Shown piece by piece: positions 9,222 through 17,428 of a stretch of 64,000 bases of DNA. The position numbers and the translations under genes were made by a program. Within the stretch, counting starts at the first letter, position 1; every line of letters starts with the position of its first letter. The notes below the pieces were generated by a model, which saw only the letters and a program-made list of their open reading frames with translations, made no database searches and had not been told where the DNA came from. This DNA is from Thalassotalea mangrovi (GTDB lineage: Bacteria > Pseudomonadota > Gammaproteobacteria > Enterobacterales > Alteromonadaceae), in assembly GCF_005116735.1 (NCBI RefSeq), contig NZ_SWDB01000022.1, positions 62,001 through 126,000 of the forward strand, given 5' to 3'.

Positions 9222-10450
9222 GCTGTGAGTTCAACCGATGGACGCAACACACTCATTAAATCGTTCAGCGGGTGTTTCATATTCAAGTGTCTTTCTCGGT
9301 CTTTCATTAAGTTGCCTTGCAACTTGATTCAATCGTAACTGAGAATGCACGCTTAAGTCAGTACCTTTGGGGAAATATTGTCGTAGCAACCTGTTAGTGT
9401 TCTCATTTGAGCCACGCTGCCACGGGCTTTTAGGATCGCAGAAATACACCTGTATATCGGTTGCTAACGTGAAGTCTTTATGGTTTGAAAGCTCTGCACC
9501 TCTATCCCAAGTAAGTGATTTATATAGCTCTGTAGGCAGTTTATTCGATTGTTTGATTAAAGCCTTTATAACCGTCACGGTTTTGTTGTTTGGGACTTTG
9601 GCCAGCATGACATACCGTGAATGGCGCTCTACTAATGTGACGATATAGCTGTTGTTCGAACCTTGTATTAAGTCACCTTCCCAATGTCCAGGAACAGCCC
9701 TATCTTCTACTGAAGCAGGCCTCTCACTTATCGGTATTGCGTCTGCAATTCCACCAAGCCCTTTGCCCTTTAACGAGGTCTTTCTCGATTTTCGAACTGG
9801 CCGGTGCGTTCTAAGGTGCTTTTGGAGTTCTTTTTTCAAAGCTCCGCGAGTTTGTATGTAAAGCGTTTTGTATATCGTTTCATGCGACACATGAAGCTCC
9901 TCTTTATCGGGATACTTCCGTTTAAGCCAACCTGATATTTGTTGCGGAGACCAGGCAGCTTTCATCTTGCGAGCAATTATTAAGCATAATGCTTTGCTAC
10001 CAGCTAGCTTACAAGCTTTTGGGCGCTTGGCATTTTCCCATGCAGTTTTATCGGCTTTACTTGCACGATAACTTCTTAATCCCCCATGACGTTTTACCTC
10101 ACGACACACAGTTGATGGAGACCTACCAAGAATTCTGGCTATTTCACGAAAGGACTTATCAGAGGCCAGTCCTCGGGAAATTTCTTCTCGCTCATGAAGG
10201 CTTAATGCTGAGGGATGTCGCTTCTTTTCAGGAGGTCGAATACCCCCGGCGTTATAAATGGTTGGTTGGATTGACGTATGACCACGATTAAACATCTTGG
10301 CGATAGCATGCAAAGTGTCACCTTGTTTATATCTATCCCAGATTATTGCTTTTTGCTCAGCCGTAAAATATTCACGCTTTTTCTGTTTCATGCAGTCGCT
10401 CCTCAAGTTAGTTTAAGGATAGCGTTGCACTCACCAGTTGAATTCGCAGC
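9222..10450. mobile_element. IS30-family insertion sequence, complete
   Basis: A 1.23-kb element. The ends are imperfect inverted repeats: 9222-9248 against the complement of 10424-10450, with 20 of 27 positions matching by hand and GAATTCAAC/GAGTTCAAC in common. A GA dinucleotide flanks both ends (9220-9221 and 10451-10452), consistent with a 2-bp target duplication. The transposase is intact and its stop codon lies inside the left repeat, as is usual for compact IS elements. The flanks (9046-9219 and 10453-10506) show no interrupted gene that I can recognise. Confidence 0.85.
9231..10391 (-). CDS. IS30-family transposase
   Basis: 386 residues from the ATG at 10391, which has GAGGAG 7 nt upstream; a TTG at 10406 would add five residues. 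An N-terminal helix-turn-helix region carries the IS30 signature (S-L-H-E-R-E-E-I-S-R-G-L, then I-A-R-I-L-G-R-S-P-S-T-V-C-R-E). The C-terminal DDE integrase core has Asp in GHWEGDLI, Asp in TWDRGAE and Glu in PWQRGSNENTN. No frameshift or stop interrupts it, so it may still be active. It cuts and joins the ends of the surrounding element. Confidence 0.95.
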   Translation of the reverse strand: MKQKKREYFTAEQKAIIWDRYKQGDTLHAIAKMFNRGHTSIQPTIYNAGGIRPPEKKRHPSALSLHEREEISRGLASDKSFREIARILGRSPSTVCREVKRHGGLRSYRASKADKTAWENAKRPKACKLAGSKALCLIIARKMKAAWSPQQISGWLKRKYPDKEELHVSHETIYKTLYIQTRGALKKELQKHLRTHRPVRKSRKTSLKGKGLGGIADAIPISERPASVEDRAVPGHWEGDLIQGSNNSYIVTLVERHSRYVMLAKVPNNKTVTVIKALIKQSNKLPTELYKSLTWDRGAELSNHKDFTLATDIQVYFCDPKSPWQRGSNENTNRLLRQYFPKGTDLSVHSQLRLNQVARQLNERPRKTLEYETPAERFNECVASIG

Positions 10451-10506
10451 GAACTACAGCCGTTCATCCCAGCTTTTCAAACTATGAACTTGAGTTTTTA
10501 GGAAAC

Positions 10507-12486
10507 CTAGTTCGTTTTTAATGCGTCATACCAAATTGGTGAGCTCCAAACTCGTTCCTTAATTGTCTCTGGTAATTCTTTCGGATGCGCTACCTCAGCA
10601 GCTTTTGCGTCATACATACTCCATCGACACACCGGATTTTCTAATACTCTGACATAATAAAATGCACTCTGGTCAGCCGAAAAATCTTTATCTTCCCATG
10701 TGGCAGCCAGAGTATTAGCTCCTTTATCTTGACTGATGTTGCAAGTTTTTAAGTCTACTTGGGCACCGTTATCGGGACAGCGGTGCGTATCGGGATCAGG
10801 TACGGCTCCGTCTGAACAGGCCACGTCGTAGGTATATTCATGTAAGTTTTGGTCGTTATCCATCCACCCCTTAATAACCTGAACCTTCGCAAGTGGTGCA
10901 CTATCTGCATCCCGCATTGCCCAAATCACCAATTTAGGCGTCTGACCTGATTTAGCGGCAGGTAGGTCACCACCCTGAGGTACTCCATTTTCATACCCCA
11001 ATTCCACCCAGTTATTTTGCTCATGGCTATTGGCTGGAAAATTGTATCCGGCAAAAACTCGAACCTTGGCACGAGTGCCACTGGTGGCAAAAGTCTCTTT
11101 GCGATATAAGGCATCCCATATGTCTTCTCGGGTGTTACTTTCGGCCCAAACTCCAGTGATTGCACCTGGGTTATACAATTTAGTTGGGTCATCATCACCA
11201 CTCATTCCCATGGCCTCTGCTGTTGGATTGGCTTCAAGGCCCAAACGGATTTTTGGGGTGCTATCATTGGTGGCGTAATGGCCTTTGTAGTCATACTCTG
11301 CGGTATCGCTCGGAGTTCCATTGTGATTGTCGGTTGCGCCAACAAAGCCTTGTTTGAATGGGTTTATACCCCACTTGGTTTCTTGTTTCAGGCCAAACTT
11401 GAGGCCGTTACGAACAAATGCATACTCATTACTGCACCCAGCGTTTTCACCTTTAGGACATTGCTCAAACACGGTTTCAAAATTGCACTCTTCATCGGTT
11501 GTCATAATACCGTTCTGACACTCTGAATTACCTTTAATTTGCATGATTTCGACAAGCCGATCCATGCGGGCACGACGTTCAACGATCTCCTGAGTAAATT
11601 CACTACCATCACTATTTTTCCCCCAGTAAAGGCGGCCCCAATAAAAATTAGGGTTGTGAGGTATAGTCAGGACGTTACAGTTGTCAGTACAATTTTGCTC
11701 AAGCCAGGCATGCAATTCTTCTCCTGTACCGTCAAAAACACCAAAAACGGTGTCAGTGACATCGGCAGATTTAAAGATAACGTTGCGATGCATCATGCCG
11801 CCTTTTCCTTCTGGAGCTCCTGCACTGAATTCCCAGGCAACGAATGTAGTGAATTTACCTGGCTGATAAAAATCAGCGGCGGCTTGTTGGGTGCGTTGCC
11901 AGGGACCCGCAACGGCTTGTTCGCAACGCTTGCCATCTTCGCCACAGATATCCTTTAATCGCTGCGCTGGAATTTTAGCAACGCCCGCAAATATGTCCTG
12001 ATAGGGTTTCATATCGTTTGCTCTGACACCGACACAGGTTTGCGTTTCGTAGCCCTCCTGTTTCGGATTGGTACAGATTTCATATTCACCCAGTCCGCCG
12101 CCGTGATCTGTAACAGCCGCAAAATCCAGAGGTTTGCTAATTCGTTTTGACATACCGGTAGGGAGTTTTACTTCTTCGCCCAAAGCGAAGCGATAGGCAG
12201 TAAACGGGTCATTCATCGTGTTGCCAAAAATGTAGGCGTCAAGAGAATAGGAAGTATGTAAATGTAATTCGCCAAAATAAGCTTGTTTTAATGGATCGCG
12301 CTTAACATTGGCTTCTAGTTCAGCAATGGTAGGTGTTCCCTTTTGAACAGAAGTGGCCGAATCTTCAGGCATACGCTGATCTACGGTTTCGCCTTTCGCC
12401 TCGCTAACAGCGAATAAAATTGAAATAGAGGTAAAAAGTATCAACTGCTTTAAACGGGGATGAATTGAGGAAATTACCGGTTTCAT
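10507..12486 (-). CDS. Exported DUF3604 protein (PHP-like putative metal-dependent hydrolase)
   Basis: 659 residues from the ATG at 12486, chosen because AGAGG precedes it and it directly begins a signal peptide (basic start, hydrophobic L-I-L-F-T-S-I-S-I-L-F-A-V, then S-E-A-K-G). A more upstream ATG at 12552 would bury the signal. The mature part opens with YFGELHLHTSYSLDAY; the H75-x-H77 pair resembles the first metal ligands of PHP/amidohydrolase folds. Further conserved points include DFAAVTDHGGGLGEYE, IPHNPN and GFVGATDNHNGTP. It is clearly related to the DUF3604 protein at 28486-30354, with the same order of motifs. It is a periplasmic or secreted enzyme of unknown substrate. Confidence 0.85.
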   Translation of the reverse strand: MKPVISSIHPRLKQLILFTSISILFAVSEAKGETVDQRMPEDSATSVQKGTPTIAELEANVKRDPLKQAYFGELHLHTSYSLDAYIFGNTMNDPFTAYRFALGEEVKLPTGMSKRISKPLDFAAVTDHGGGLGEYEICTNPKQEGYETQTCVGVRANDMKPYQDIFAGVAKIPAQRLKDICGEDGKRCEQAVAGPWQRTQQAAADFYQPGKFTTFVAWEFSAGAPEGKGGMMHRNVIFKSADVTDTVFGVFDGTGEELHAWLEQNCTDNCNVLTIPHNPNFYWGRLYWGKNSDGSEFTQEIVERRARMDRLVEIMQIKGNSECQNGIMTTDEECNFETVFEQCPKGENAGCSNEYAFVRNGLKFGLKQETKWGINPFKQGFVGATDNHNGTPSDTAEYDYKGHYATNDSTPKIRLGLEANPTAEAMGMSGDDDPTKLYNPGAITGVWAESNTREDIWDALYRKETFATSGTRAKVRVFAGYNFPANSHEQNNWVELGYENGVPQGGDLPAAKSGQTPKLVIWAMRDADSAPLAKVQVIKGWMDNDQNLHEYTYDVACSDGAVPDPDTHRCPDNGAQVDLKTCNISQDKGANTLAATWEDKDFSADQSAFYYVRVLENPVCRWSMYDAKAAEVAHPKELPETIKERVWSSPIWYDALKTN

Positions 12487-12747
12487 AGGTGCCTCTTGTC
12501 GGATATATGAAGCAAACCTATTGACCTGGATCTCAAAGTTAATGTTCATCATTATTCCAACTGGAATAGTGATAGAGATCCCTCTCTCATAAACTGCCAG
12601 CCACTGCGGTTAAGAGGTTGCAACAACGTTAGGTTATAGCAATAAAGGTAGCTATTAATTACAGTTAATCTAGTTTCAAGCGGTTTTATATTAGAAACTA
12701 CTAACGGGCCGAGTTTGGCACAACGCTGCCGCTCAGGCTCGGCTAAG

Positions 12748-12769
12748 ATTCCCTGTCGTGGCAGGGAAT
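12748..12769. repeat. Perfect 8-bp hairpin ATTCCCTG/CAGGGAAT
   Basis: ATTCCCTG-TCGTGG-CAGGGAAT lies in the 454-bp gap upstream of DUF3604. There is no T tract. It shares the CCCTG/CAGGG core with the hairpin at 12931-12952, and the two bracket the hairpin chain between them. Confidence 0.6.
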
Positions 12770-12834
12770 GACTCAAGGGTTTTTGCTTTTTCTACCACCT
12801 TCCTCTTCCACCAGCAAAGCTTACCTCACTCGCA

Positions 12835-12926
12835 GCGACGCTGTTTGTCGCGTGCTCGGAACAATCTTTGATTGTGTGCTCGGAGTGGCGATTTCTGCCA
12901 CGTGTTCAAAGCATCGTTTACGATAC
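12835..12926. repeat. Chain of four short hairpins with different stems and a repeated GTGCTCGGA spacer
   Basis: Four consecutive stem-loops are seen: GCGAC...GTCGC (12835-12851), ACAAT...ATTGT (12861-12875), GTGGC...GCCAC (12885-12901) and ATCG...CGAT (12913-12924). They are separated by GTGCTCGGA (12852-12860), GTGCTCGGA (12876-12884) and the variant GTGTTCAAA (12902-12910). Stems differ in sequence while pairing and spacer are kept. The block is non-coding on both strands. Confidence 0.7.
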
Positions 12927-12930
12927 GTAC

Positions 12931-12952
12931 GCAGGGAGTTTTAACTCCCTGT
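12931..12952 (-). terminator. Hairpin over the stop codon of the alkylation-repair operon
   Basis: CAGGGAGTT (12932-12940) pairs with AACTCCCTG (12943-12951). The stem includes the TAA stop of the small membrane-protein gene. There is no clear U-tract, so it may be a 3'-end stabilising hairpin rather than an intrinsic terminator. Confidence 0.55.
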
Positions 12953-13297
12953 CTTGACTCTATATTGACCTTGTGCGGCTAGCAGATGTGCCGCGAAACG
13001 TTTGTGCTTACGGTTGTTTAACCACTGCACCGGAATAATTTCCCGGGCCAGCGCAGCTTCGAATATGCGAATAGGGTACGCGCCGTAAAATATTCTGGTT
13101 GCCTGGATATGGCAATCGCCGTTTGGCGTTAAATCACATCTCGACTCAATAAGCTCCTGTTCAATTGCATCCAGCAACTGTGGCTTTATGTCTGCATTTA
13201 ACCAATCAACAAATCGATTGTACTGTCTGGCCTGGATCAGTCTCCAAACCATAAACGAGATAATAATAAGCGCCAGGATTACCAGTACTGCTTCCAT
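12941..13297 (-). CDS. Small membrane-anchored protein of unknown function
   Basis: 118 residues. An N-terminal transmembrane helix (VLVILALIIISFMVWRLI, about residues 4-21) is followed by a soluble domain of about 95 residues with conserved-looking features (F-V-D-W-L-N-A-D-I-K-P, W-L-N-N-R-K-H-K). I do not recognise the family. It is the last gene of a likely operon, 46 bp after ogt, so co-expression with alkylation-repair functions is plausible but gives no function. Its stop codon lies in a hairpin. Confidence 0.65.
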   Translation of the reverse strand: MEAVLVILALIIISFMVWRLIQARQYNRFVDWLNADIKPQLLDAIEQELIESRCDLTPNGDCHIQATRIFYGAYPIRIFEAALAREIIPVQWLNNRKHKRFAAHLLAAQGQYRVKTGS

Positions 13298-13343
13298 TTC
13301 TTTGTTATTTACCCAAGCGTGTCAATAAGAAAAGATAATACCA

Positions 13344-13823
13344 TTAAGACGTGAAGTCGGCACCCTCAAGAGTCAGCAATTTTGCTTTTAAATCCAGGCC
13401 ACCGGCATAGCCGGTAAGGGATTTATTGGCACCAATGACACGGTGACAGGGGATAATAATAGCGATTTTGTTGGCGCCATTTGCGGTGCCCACCGCACGC
13501 ACGGCTTTGGGGTTGTTGATGCTTGTAGCCAGCTCACCGTAACTGCTGGTTTTGCCATACGGAATTTGTTGTAGTGCTTGCCAAACCTGCTTTTGAAATT
13601 GGGTACCAGCAGGCGCAAGTTTAACGTCGAACTGGGTTCGCTTACCGTCGAAGTACTCTGTTAACTGCTTACAAACCTGAGTAAATTTCTCCGGTGTATG
13701 TTGATATTCCGCTTTTAGTTCGATCGGGACCTTACCTTGTTGAAAACTCAGCTGGGTAAGCCCCTGGTCATTTGCCAGTATTGCAATATCGCCAAACTTA
13801 CTTTCGAAGACATGATAATACAT
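13344..13823 (-). CDS. ogt: Methylated-DNA--protein-cysteine methyltransferase (O6-alkylguanine repair)
   Basis: 159 residues, typical of single-domain Ogt/MGMT. The active-site motif IIIPCHRVIG contains the acceptor Cys that takes the alkyl group irreversibly. The helix-turn-helix region (F-Q-K-Q-V-W-Q-A-L-Q-Q-I-P-Y-G-K-T-S-S-Y-G) and the C-terminal Y-A-G-G-L motif are present. It sits 37 bp downstream of the Ada-AlkA fusion gene, forming a dedicated alkylation-damage operon. Confidence 0.95.
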   Translation of the reverse strand: MYYHVFESKFGDIAILANDQGLTQLSFQQGKVPIELKAEYQHTPEKFTQVCKQLTEYFDGKRTQFDVKLAPAGTQFQKQVWQALQQIPYGKTSSYGELATSINNPKAVRAVGTANGANKIAIIIPCHRVIGANKSLTGYAGGLDLKAKLLTLEGADFTS

Positions 13824-13860
13824 AGTTTCTTGCTCTTTAAATTGCGTTCTTTTACATATG

Positions 13861-15399
13861 TTAGTGACTTAAAGAGTGCCACAGGTAGATAGCCGCGTAT
13901 GCTCGCCAGGGACGCCATTTCTCGGCACTTGCCAATATTTCGGTTTTCTTAGGCCTTACGTTATCGATGGCCAGGGCTTTGATGATCCCCAGATCTTCCG
14001 CCGGGAATGCATCGACCACCCCAACACCGCGCATGGCAATGTAATGAGCAGTCCAGGGACCAATCCCTTTTTGTTGGCAAAGTAAATTAACAAATCTGTC
14101 AAAATCAACCTGCGGATTAAACCACTGTTGGTGGCTCTGGTAAAAGCCTAACCAGTTTATTAAGGTATTTTGACGTGTGCTGGTAATACCAAGATCCTGA
14201 AAGTCCTTTTTATCGCATGAGTCTCCGAAACATTGCACCATCATGGAATCGATAGTAGGAAACAGATTATCGACTTTAGCGTTGAGGTTGTCAGGCAATG
14301 ACACCATAGCACCAAAGCGCTTGGCAATTCTTCCCGCTAGTGTTGTCGCGGCTTTGACAGTAATTTGCTGGCCAAGGATCGCGCGAATGGTAAATTCGAA
14401 TATATCCCAACAACCCGGTAGGCGAAGCCCCGGGGTGTCTGCCACTATGATTGCCAGGCGTTGGTCTTTGCTGAGGGTTTCCCGGATTTGCTTAAGATCG
14501 CAGTCTAAATCAAACATTTGCCGTACTCGGTTAACCACTTGATCCAGTACTGAGTAATCGGTCAGGTAGACTTCTAAGTTCAGGGCATTCAACTTAAGCT
14601 CACTATCAGTGAGGCTGGTTACTTTGAACCATCCCTTGATACCCGCAATTTCTATACTTCGTTGGTAACTACTCTCATCGACATGTTCAACGCCGGGGAT
14701 TTGTCTGCCCCGGAAAAACGACAGCATCAATGGCCAGTTTAAATTGCCCTGGTAATTGAGGCGGTAGTGAAAGCTCTGGGTATCATTAACCGGTCGGTTC
14801 TTTTGCGCACGAAGTTCTGCCGCACTGCAATGATACTGGGATTTAATATGTTGATTGAAGCTACGCAAGCTATTAAAGCCGCTCAGGTGAGCAACTTCGG
14901 TTATTGGTAAATTGGAGCTTATCAGGTATTTTCGCGCTAAAATTCCTCGTTGTTGGTTGAGAAAGTTTTTTGGCGGCATCCCTAATGCTTGTTGACACTG
15001 TCGTTGTAATTGTCGTTCGCTCATGTTTAACGAATTAGCGAGTGCAGCAACGGTGATTCCTGGATCAGTTTTCACCCGTTCAAGCATCGATGAAAGTGTT
15101 TTATGCCGGGATTGTGGTGCCAGCTCGGGGCGGCATCGTTTACAGGGGCGGTAACCTTGATGTTCAGCCTGTGCGGCACTCAGGTAATAACGAACATTTT
15201 CTTCTTTTGGTGAGCGGGCAGGGCAGATCGGACGGCAGTATATACCCGTACTGAGCACAGCAGTAAAAAATTGACCGTCAAAGCGTCGATCACGGCTCAT
15301 CCGTGCCCGATGACAGACTTGTGGATCGATGTCCGTAAAGTCAAAGGTTTCGGGTGAATGTGTTGCCGTGTTGGTATCGTCATCAAGCGGACGATTCAT
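13861..15399 (-). CDS. alkA: Ada-type regulatory domain fused to AlkA 3-methyladenine DNA glycosylase
   Basis: 512 residues in three parts. Residues about 40-92 form the Ada zinc domain with Cys55, Cys59, Cys86 and Cys89; Cys55 is at the position of the methylphosphotriester acceptor. Residues about 100-195 form an AraC-type helix-turn-helix. Residues about 205-495 form AlkA, with its N-terminal domain and an HhH-GPD core: helix-hairpin-helix LCQQKGIGPWTAHYIAMRG followed by the catalytic Asp in FPAEDLG. By family knowledge, methylation of the Ada cysteine turns such proteins into activators of their own operon, while AlkA excises alkylated bases. The Ada methyltransferase (second) domain is missing here but is supplied by the neighbouring ogt. 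Confidence 0.93.
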   Translation of the reverse strand: MNRPLDDDTNTATHSPETFDFTDIDPQVCHRARMSRDRRFDGQFFTAVLSTGIYCRPICPARSPKEENVRYYLSAAQAEHQGYRPCKRCRPELAPQSRHKTLSSMLERVKTDPGITVAALANSLNMSERQLQRQCQQALGMPPKNFLNQQRGILARKYLISSNLPITEVAHLSGFNSLRSFNQHIKSQYHCSAAELRAQKNRPVNDTQSFHYRLNYQGNLNWPLMLSFFRGRQIPGVEHVDESSYQRSIEIAGIKGWFKVTSLTDSELKLNALNLEVYLTDYSVLDQVVNRVRQMFDLDCDLKQIRETLSKDQRLAIIVADTPGLRLPGCWDIFEFTIRAILGQQITVKAATTLAGRIAKRFGAMVSLPDNLNAKVDNLFPTIDSMMVQCFGDSCDKKDFQDLGITSTRQNTLINWLGFYQSHQQWFNPQVDFDRFVNLLCQQKGIGPWTAHYIAMRGVGVVDAFPAEDLGIIKALAIDNVRPKKTEILASAEKWRPWRAYAAIYLWHSLSH

Positions 15400-15424
15400 A
15401 AGCCACCATACTAAAAAAAGCTAA

Positions 15425-15450
15425 AATAAGGCCAAAGATTTGACCTTATT
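15425..15450 (-). terminator. Rho-independent terminator after the MepK-like gene
   Basis: On the reverse strand AATAAGGTCAAA pairs with TTTGGCCTTATT and is followed by a T-rich run (TTTTAGCTTTTTTT). It separates the peptidase gene from the alkA operon. Confidence 0.75.
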
Positions 15451-15507
15451 GTATGGTATAGGTTTTGAGATTACTCGCAAAAACCCGACATTATAGCGAA
15501 AAAGAAA

Positions 15508-16068
15508 TTACCAGCTTCGCACGCGTCCGGTGTCAAGGTGAATAAACCCGGACTCCGGATAATAGCCAACCCCACCGAGTCGCAAAGCTTTCGCCGTGTC
15601 TCTGAGCAAGGCCAGATCGACTCCTGGAATGGCAAAGTCGATCGCCATGCCACGCATGTGATAACTTTTTTTAGCCACGCCGGTGCTTTTGCTCGCTAAC
15701 ATTGCATTGGTTTTCGGCGACCGATAGCCGGAGATAATATGGATTTCCTTATCGATGCCTAACTGTTCACAAATGGCATGGATAAAGTCAAATAGTTTGG
15801 GATCAAGCGCTGCGACTTCCTGTTGGCGGTGATCTCGTAAATGATGATCAAATGATGCCAACACTTGTTTATTGTATTGACCATTTTGCCAGAATACCCC
15901 TTGAACGCGCTCCTGCGTGTGACGGTTATAAAACTTCAGCGCTTTACCATGGCCGGAAAGTATATTCGCATAGGCTTTAGTGGTGAATAGCGGTGCGGTC
16001 GCTCCCAATACGGCTATGCCACTCAGGTTGCGGATGAAATTTCGACGATTTTTAGAAACGATGCTCAT
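15508..16068 (-). CDS. mepK: DUF882/YcbK-type M15 murein endopeptidase (MepK-like), Tat-exported
   Basis: 186 residues. The N-terminus SKNRRNFIRNLSGIAVLG is a twin-arginine signal, cut near T-K-A-Y-A. The peptidase M15A core has the zinc ligands in SYHMRGMAIDF (His...Asp) and in GFIHLDTG. The E. coli homologue MepK (YcbK) is a periplasmic endopeptidase acting on peptidoglycan cross-links. It is transcribed alone with its own terminator. The symbol is by homology; substrate preference is not visible in the sequence. Confidence 0.88.
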   Translation of the reverse strand: MSIVSKNRRNFIRNLSGIAVLGATAPLFTTKAYANILSGHGKALKFYNRHTQERVQGVFWQNGQYNKQVLASFDHHLRDHRQQEVAALDPKLFDFIHAICEQLGIDKEIHIISGYRSPKTNAMLASKSTGVAKKSYHMRGMAIDFAIPGVDLALLRDTAKALRLGGVGYYPESGFIHLDTGRVRSW

Positions 16069-16391
16069 ATAACCTCACTACAGCTGTTACTTACTTAAGA
16101 AAACAAGGGGTTTAAGTCAAAGTGCGGGGTAAGGTTAAATTTTCTTTAAAAAGACATCAATAGCTTGAAAAGTGAACAGCTCAGGAGGTGTTTGAATTTA
16201 TTTCTAACAATATGTTTTATATCGCTTTAATTTTATAAATTATTGTTTACATCTTTGTAACAAGGGTGGGTGAAAAATGCACGGTTTACAGTTGTGTACT
16301 TACGAATAACAATTTGTTTACAACTTTATTTGGTACTTTCTCTCGTTTAAATGGACTTTTAATATAAGGCTTAAAAAAATAAAGGTTATTG

Positions 16392-16604
16392 ATGCTTTAC
16401 GAAATTTTACATGGTGCTGTTGATTGGCTGAAGTCGTTTTACAGTGAATTTTTGGGGAGATCTAAAACACGTCACCCAGTGTATCAGGCGAAGATTAAGG
16501 CCATTCGCATTCCGATGCCTGAAACCAGAGTCCCCGCTTTTTCGAGCGCCTCGAAAAAGCAGGCAAGCCTTGTTTACAATGCACCGTGCTCTTTCAGTAA
16601 CTGA
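16392..16604 (+). CDS. Possible small protein, unknown
   Basis: A 70-residue open frame (MLYEILHGAVDWLKSFYSEFLG...) with a well-placed AAAGG 6 nt before its ATG. An amphipathic N-terminal helix can be drawn, but the last third runs through a palindrome (GCTTTTTCGAG-CGC-CTCGAAAAAGC, about 16538-16562) and overlaps the 3' end of the opposing esterase gene by 31 bp. I recognise no family. The upstream 16069-16391 is an AT-rich stretch with no gene. It may be real only in its first half or not at all. Confidence 0.3.
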   Translation: MLYEILHGAVDWLKSFYSEFLGRSKTRHPVYQAKIKAIRIPMPETRVPAFSSASKKQASLVYNAPCSFSN

Positions 16605-17209
16605 TGAGCACGTTGCGCGAGTTGGTAGTAACCTTGCTGATTAAAATGAACACTGTCGGATTTCAATTCCGGCGTTCGTAACATCGATGCAATAATCTCA
16701 TCGTCAAAGATTAGATCATGTTTGTCCGCTAGTTGGTGATAGAAATCGGCGCTGTCTGAAAACAAACTTTTCTTCGGTATACCAAATAAAACAACATCAA
16801 TACCACGCTTTTTCGCCATTTGTATCATTTCATCAAGGTTGCGGTGGGTTTGATCTAAGTCCATATTTTTCAGAATGTCATTCCCTCCCTCAATCAAGAT
16901 CAGCAAATCGACCGGGTATGCGTCGAGGTACTCAGGTAACCTTGCCAGGCCTTCACTGGTCACTTCGCCGGAAACGCCGCCATTTACTACGTTAATACCG
17001 GTCATTTGTTGTAATACGCTCGGGTAGCTATGTTCATTTGAGACGCCTTTGCCTGAGGTCAAACTGTCACCAAAGGCCAGGATGGTCGCATCGTTTCCCA
17101 GAGGTTGCAGTTGTGGACCGCCACAACCTGCCGTCATTAGCATTATCAAGCCGATAGTAAAGCCGCATATAGCTGACTTTGTGGTGCGAATGGTTATTAA
17201 ATTGAGCAT
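16574..17209 (-). CDS. tesA: SGNH/GDSL esterase-thioesterase (TesA-like), predicted lipoprotein
   Basis: 211 residues. The signal peptide ends in the lipobox L-M-T-A-G-C with lipidated Cys29. SGNH block I is AFGDSLTSGKG (Ser49), block II has the Gly in N-G-G-V-S-G-E, block III is EGGND and block V is DSVHFN. This is the arrangement of the TesA/arylesterase family, which hydrolyses acyl-CoA, lysophospholipid and aryl esters in the periplasm. E. coli TesA is a soluble periplasmic protein, so the lipid anchor is a difference. Confidence 0.88.
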   Translation of the reverse strand: MLNLITIRTTKSAICGFTIGLIMLMTAGCGGPQLQPLGNDATILAFGDSLTSGKGVSNEHSYPSVLQQMTGINVVNGGVSGEVTSEGLARLPEYLDAYPVDLLILIEGGNDILKNMDLDQTHRNLDEMIQMAKKRGIDVVLFGIPKKSLFSDSADFYHQLADKHDLIFDDEIIASMLRTPELKSDSVHFNQQGYYQLAQRAHQLLKEHGAL

Positions 17210-17325
17210 TTTCGATTGTCGTTATTAGAGAGGGTTGTCACAGAAATGTGAATGAAATTAACGAAATTCATTCAAGTTTTCCACAAAAATAACAAAAATC
17301 ACTTTGCCTTGCTACCTGCGTATGG

Positions 17326-17388
17326 TATCAATAGTGATGTTGCAAGGGTTGCGACGCACTAACAATCTAACCTTCCAGAACCTGATAA
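17326..17388 (+). promoter_or_regulatory. Conserved regulatory block upstream of TonB receptor 1
   Basis: In order: TATCAATA (17326-17333), TGCAA-GGG-TTGC (17341-17352), CACTAA (17357-17362) and ACCTTC..GAACCTGATAA (17370-17388). The same elements recur with matching offsets upstream of receptor 2 (20330-20390). TGCAAnnnTTGCA is a palindrome of the kind bound by LacI-type regulators, which is inference only. The remainder of 17210-17325 shows nothing else. Confidence 0.6.
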
Positions 17389-17428
17389 AAAATAAAAAAC
17401 TATAAGTTCAATTTATTGGGGAAAAGAA

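Noticed and set aside
12552-12776. Reverse-strand 74-codon frame upstream of DUF3604
   Set aside because: It spans a perfect hairpin (12748-12769), has no ribosome-binding site and an unremarkable composition; the region looks like intergenic repeats.
12835-12926. CRISPR array
   Set aside because: The repeated unit is only 9 nt, and the intervening segments are self-complementary stems rather than unique spacers; no cas genes.
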